A stretch of DNA of 8,598 nt from Bifidobacteriaceae bacterium. GTDB lineage: Bacteria; Actinomycetota; Actinomycetes; Actinomycetales; WQXJ01. Shown in pieces: positions 6,269-8,598 of the stretch. Under the pieces are notes generated by a model that searched no databases, was not told the DNA's origin, and saw only the letters and a program-made list of their open reading frames with translations. The DNA is taken from the NCBI GenBank assembly GCA_031258055.1, contig JAIRNM010000384.1, forward strand, positions 1 through 8,598, written 5' to 3'. The first letter of the stretch is position 1. Every line of letters begins with the position of its first letter. A program made the position numbers and the translations under genes.

Positions 6269-7366
6269 TTAGAGGCGGGCGAAGTTGTAGTAGGCGGCGC
6301 AGGCGCCTTCGGGTGAGACCATGCAGGTGCCGATTGGTTTTTCTGGTGTGCAGCCGGTGCCGAAGACGCGGCACTCCCAAGGCTTGAGGAGACCTTTCAG
6401 GACGGAGCCGCATTCGCAGGCGGGGGGATCAGCCACCCGCAGGCCGGGCATCTCGAAACGGCGTTCAGCGTCGAAGTCGGCGAAGGCGTCCGACAGCCGG
6501 TAACCGGAACGTTCGATGAATCCCAGGCCGCGCCACTCAAAGGTGTCCCGCAGCGTGAAGACTTCGCTCATCAATGCCAGGGCGGCGGGATTGCCTTCCG
6601 CCCGCACCACACGGGCGTATTGGTTCTCAACCATCCGGCGCCCGTCCACATATTGCTCTAGCAGCATCTCGACCGCCTGCAAGATGTCCAGCGGCTCGAA
6701 ACCCGTCACCACCACCGGCAGGCCGTATTCGTCTGGAATGAAGTCGAAATGGCGCGCGCCGACCACAGTCGCCACATGGCCCGGGCCGATGAACCCGTCT
6801 AGAGCCAAGTCTTCGCCCTCTAGGAGGGCCCTAAGCGGCGGGGCGATGGTGACATGGTTGCAGAAGACCGAGAAATTCTTGACGCCAGTCGCCGCCACCC
6901 GGGCCAGGGTGACGGCGGTCGATGGGGCCGTGGTCTCAAAACCGACCGCGAAGAACACCACTTCGCGGTCCGGGTTGTCCCGTGCCACCTTGAGCGCGTC
7001 GAGGGGTGAGTAGACGAACCGCACATCGGCCCCGCGGGCTTGGGCTTGGAGCAGCGAGCCGCCGGTGCCTGGAACCCGCATCATGTCTCCAAAGGTCGTC
7101 AAGATGACGCCTGGTTGCTGGGCGAGGTAGACGGCATCGTCCACCCGGCCCATCGGGATGACACAGACCGGACAGCCCGGCCCATGGACGAACCCGACCG
7201 ATTCGGGCAGCAGCCGCTCCAAACCGTGGCGGTAGATGGTGTGCGTGTGGCCGCCGCAGACTTCCATCCAGCGCAGCGGGCGTCCAACCTGGTCAGCGCG
7301 GGCCTCAATGGCTTTCAGCAGCCGTTTGGCGGCTACCGGGTCGCGGAACTCGTCAACGTATTCCAT
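6269..7366 (-). CDS. hypD: Hydrogenase maturation protein HypD
   Basis: A 365-residue iron-sulfur protein that, with HypC, holds the iron atom while two cyanides and one carbon monoxide are attached to build the [NiFe]-hydrogenase active site. E. coli HypD has 373 residues. All signature motifs are seen: CGGHTH at 37-42 with the iron-binding C37; GPGCPVC at 62-68 (C65, C68); the glycine-rich GFIGPGHVATVVG at 191-203; and a C-terminal cysteine-rich region with C317, C319, C332, C339, C348 and C356, expected to carry the 4Fe-4S cluster. The start is ATG at 7366, four bases after the hypC stop (TAAGGGCATG). The only SD-like bases, AAGGG, lie too close to the ATG, so translational coupling to hypC is likely. 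Extending the frame to 7411 would overlap hypC and add atypical residues. Convergent with the cold-shock gene. Confidence 0.97.
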   Translation of the reverse strand: MEYVDEFRDPVAAKRLLKAIEARADQVGRPLRWMEVCGGHTHTIYRHGLERLLPESVGFVHGPGCPVCVIPMGRVDDAVYLAQQPGVILTTFGDMMRVPGTGGSLLQAQARGADVRFVYSPLDALKVARDNPDREVVFFAVGFETTAPSTAVTLARVAATGVKNFSVFCNHVTIAPPLRALLEGEDLALDGFIGPGHVATVVGARHFDFIPDEYGLPVVVTGFEPLDILQAVEMLLEQYVDGRRMVENQYARVVRAEGNPAALALMSEVFTLRDTFEWRGLGFIERSGYRLSDAFADFDAERRFEMPGLRVADPPACECGSVLKGLLKPWECRVFGTGCTPEKPIGTCMVSPEGACAAYYNFARL

Positions 7367-7370
7367 GCCC

Positions 7371-7643
7371 TTAGCCGATCTCTGTCTCCATGAAGGCGTC
7401 CATTTCCTCACCGTAGGGTTGGCCGAGTTTCTTGACTTGGTCTAAGGTAGCGGCGGCCTCGGCCGCGTCAATCAGGGACATGGCGAAGCCAACGTGGACC
7501 AGCACCCAGTCGCCCAAGGACACCTTTTCACCCGCCAAGAGGCGCAGTGATATGGTCCGCCGCACACCGCTGACCTCGACCGATGCTAAATGCTCAGCCG
7601 GGTCGACCAACTCGACTACCTGGCCGGGAATGCCCAAACACAT
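7371..7643 (-). CDS. hypC: Hydrogenase assembly chaperone HypC (HypC/HupF family)
   Basis: A 90-residue chaperone that binds HypD and carries the Fe(CN)2CO group to the hydrogenase large-subunit precursor. The N-terminus MCLGIPGQVVEL is the family signature; C2, free after removal of Met1, is the iron ligand shared with HypD C37. The core strands (VEVSGVRRTISL), LGDWVLVHVGFAM with H50 (H51 in E. coli) and the C-terminal helix containing IDAAEAAATLDQV are all normal. The start is ATG at 7643 with the strong ribosome-binding site GAAAGGAG (7660-7653), AGGAG being 9 bases away. It lies 118 bases downstream of hypE, a gap filled largely by a short tandem repeat, and 4 bases upstream of hypD. The length is within the usual 75-100 range. 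Confidence 0.97.
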   Translation of the reverse strand: MCLGIPGQVVELVDPAEHLASVEVSGVRRTISLRLLAGEKVSLGDWVLVHVGFAMSLIDAAEAAATLDQVKKLGQPYGEEMDAFMETEIG

Positions 7644-7660
7644 GTCGGCTCTCTCCTTTC

Positions 7661-7723
7661 AATCGCCTTCAATCGCCTTCAATCCCCTTCATTCCCGCCA
7701 ATCGCGTCAATCCCTTCAATCCG
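7661..7723. repeat. Degenerate 9-10 bp tandem repeat between hypE and hypC
   Basis: Read on the plus strand, the units are AATCGCCTTC (7661), AATCGCCTTC (7671), AATCCCCTTC (7681), ATTCCCGCC (7691), AATCGCGTC (7700), AATCCCTTC (7709) and a partial AATCCG (7718). The first three are 10 bp with one mismatch; the later ones are 9 bp and more diverged. On the transcribed (minus) strand the unit reads GAAGGCGATT, so several AAGG Shine-Dalgarno-like cores precede the true hypC site at 7660-7653, which abuts the array. There is no spacer structure as in CRISPR and no open frame that explains it. Confidence 0.75.
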
Positions 7724-7761
7724 ATCCGTACCGCCCGTTTGAAATCAGTTCGTTGCCAGTA

Positions 7762-8598
7762 TCAACAGATTCGCGGCAGCGGGTCGCCCACCAGCCGGTC
7801 AACTAATCGCGCGCCGCCGAACGGATTGCGCGCCGCGACCGTGCCGGCCGGTTCAGCACCGATAGTCCCAATCAGAGCGGCCTGCTCACCGCCGGCCGCC
7901 CGCACCGCCGCCACCGCTGCCTCGCCCGCCGCGGCTGGTACGACGGCGACGAAACATCCCTCATTGGCTACGTACAGCGGATCAATCCCAAGCATTTCGC
8001 AGGCGCCCCTAACGGCGGGGTCCACTGGGATGGCGGCATCGTCCAATTCGACGCTGACGGCGGCGGCCTGGGCTAGTTCGTTGGCGAGGGTGGCCAGCCC
8101 TCCACGGGTTGGATCGCGCATCCAGCGCAGGTCCGGCACCGCCGCCCAAAGGGCTTCCACCAAACTGGTGACAGCCCGTGAATCGGTCCTGATGTCAGCT
8201 TCGAGAGCTAGGTTGCCGCGCGCCACCATGACGGCCATGCCGTGGGCCGCGATCGGTCCGGACAGGAGGATGCGGTCGCCCGGACGGACTCGCTCGGCGC
8301 CGAGTTCGCGCCCGGCTGGCACCGGTCCGACTCCAGCGGTGGTGATGAAAAGGCCGTCAGCGGCGCCCCTGGGCACCACCTTCGTGTCGCCGGTCACTAT
8401 GGCCACACCGGCCTGGTCGGCGGCGCCGCGCATGTCAGCGGCGATGGCCCGCAAGTCCGCCACCGCGAAACCTTCTTCGATCACGAAGGCGGCCGAAATC
8501 CATCTTGGCACCGCGCCGCTCACCGCCAAGTCGTTGGCGGTGCCGTTGACAGCCAAGTCGCCAATCGAGCCGCCGGGGAAGCGCAACGGGTTGACCAC
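7762..8598 (-). CDS. hypE: Hydrogenase maturation protein HypE (5' partial)
   Basis: The C-terminal 278 residues are present; the start lies beyond the right edge, and about 60 residues are missing compared with a typical 330-350 residue HypE. HypE uses ATP to dehydrate a carbamoyl group, delivered by HypF, into a cyano group on its last cysteine and donates it to the HypC-HypD iron. The visible part begins VVNPLRFPGGSIG, followed by GTANDLAVSGA at 19-29 (local numbering), the AIVTGDTKVVPRG nucleotide-binding region, DPTRGGLATLANELA in the middle and NPFGGARLVDRL near the end. It finishes with the diagnostic PRIC, so the catalytic C-terminal cysteine is intact. The AIR synthase-like fold is implied by family. 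The gene is upstream of hypC and hypD on the same strand, with 118 bases before hypC, and probably shares their transcript. Confidence 0.96.
   Translation of the reverse strand: MVNPLRFPGGSIGDLAVNGTANDLAVSGAVPRWISAAFVIEEGFAVADLRAIAADMRGAADQAGVAIVTGDTKVVPRGAADGLFITTAGVGPVPAGRELGAERVRPGDRILLSGPIAAHGMAVMVARGNLALEADIRTDSRAVTSLVEALWAAVPDLRWMRDPTRGGLATLANELAQAAAVSVELDDAAIPVDPAVRGACEMLGIDPLYVANEGCFVAVVPAAAGEAAVAAVRAAGGEQAALIGTIGAEPAGTVAARNPFGGARLVDRLVGDPLPRIC

Noticed and set aside
6516..7013. A 165-codon plus-strand open frame opposite hypD
   Set aside because: It is fully antisense to conserved hypD codons and has no recognisable domain; the codon pattern follows hypD.
7661..7723. CRISPR array or coding repeat
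   Set aside because: Units are only 9-10 bp and directly adjacent, with no unique spacers; no open frame crosses the array between hypE and hypC.

Overview
The window is GC-rich DNA of actinobacterial character. The signs are GTG and TTG starts next to Shine-Dalgarno sequences, a class II (B12-dependent) ribonucleotide reductase, an actinobacterial-type HelD RNA polymerase recycling ATPase, a PAC2-family protein and a short CspA-type cold-shock protein. A [NiFe]-hydrogenase maturation set suggests a lineage able to live without oxygen or to use hydrogen, but no hydrogenase structural gene is visible. Genus cannot be decided from this sequence. Almost all of the window is conventional chromosomal coding sequence. 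I see no transposase, integrase, CRISPR array, tRNA or rRNA, and no gap between genes exceeds 150 bases.

Layout. The left edge (2-325, +) is the zinc-finger-like C-terminus of nrdJ. It meets a nitrilase-superfamily amidohydrolase (327-1100, -) tail to tail with one base between the stop codons. That gene is the last of a minus-strand series: helD (2445-4739) runs into serA (1240-2442) with a 2-base gap and no visible ribosome-binding site for serA, and the nitrilase follows after 139 bases. A 116-base divergent spacer (4740-4855) separates helD from a PAC2-family gene (4856-5788, +). Next comes a cold-shock gene (5935-6138, +) with a structured 5' leader and a textbook intrinsic terminator (6158-6192). 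From the right, the minus-strand hydrogenase maturation genes run hypE (partial at the window edge), hypC and hypD, ending at 6269 opposite the cold-shock gene.

How the genes relate. HypE makes the cyanide ligand precursor on its C-terminal cysteine (PRIC, visible here). HypC and HypD form the scaffold on which the Fe(CN)2CO unit is assembled, so the right third is one functional unit. HypF, HypA and HypB must lie elsewhere. The helD-serA pair joins transcription recycling to serine biosynthesis by close spacing rather than by known biochemistry.

No clear new multigene system was found. The signals most worth a second look are non-coding: (1) a long two-part hairpin in the cold-shock leader whose closing stem covers the Shine-Dalgarno sequence, a candidate temperature- or factor-responsive switch; (2) a degenerate 9-10 bp tandem repeat between hypE and hypC that runs up to the hypC ribosome-binding site; (3) the SD-less GTG start of serA directly behind the helD stop.
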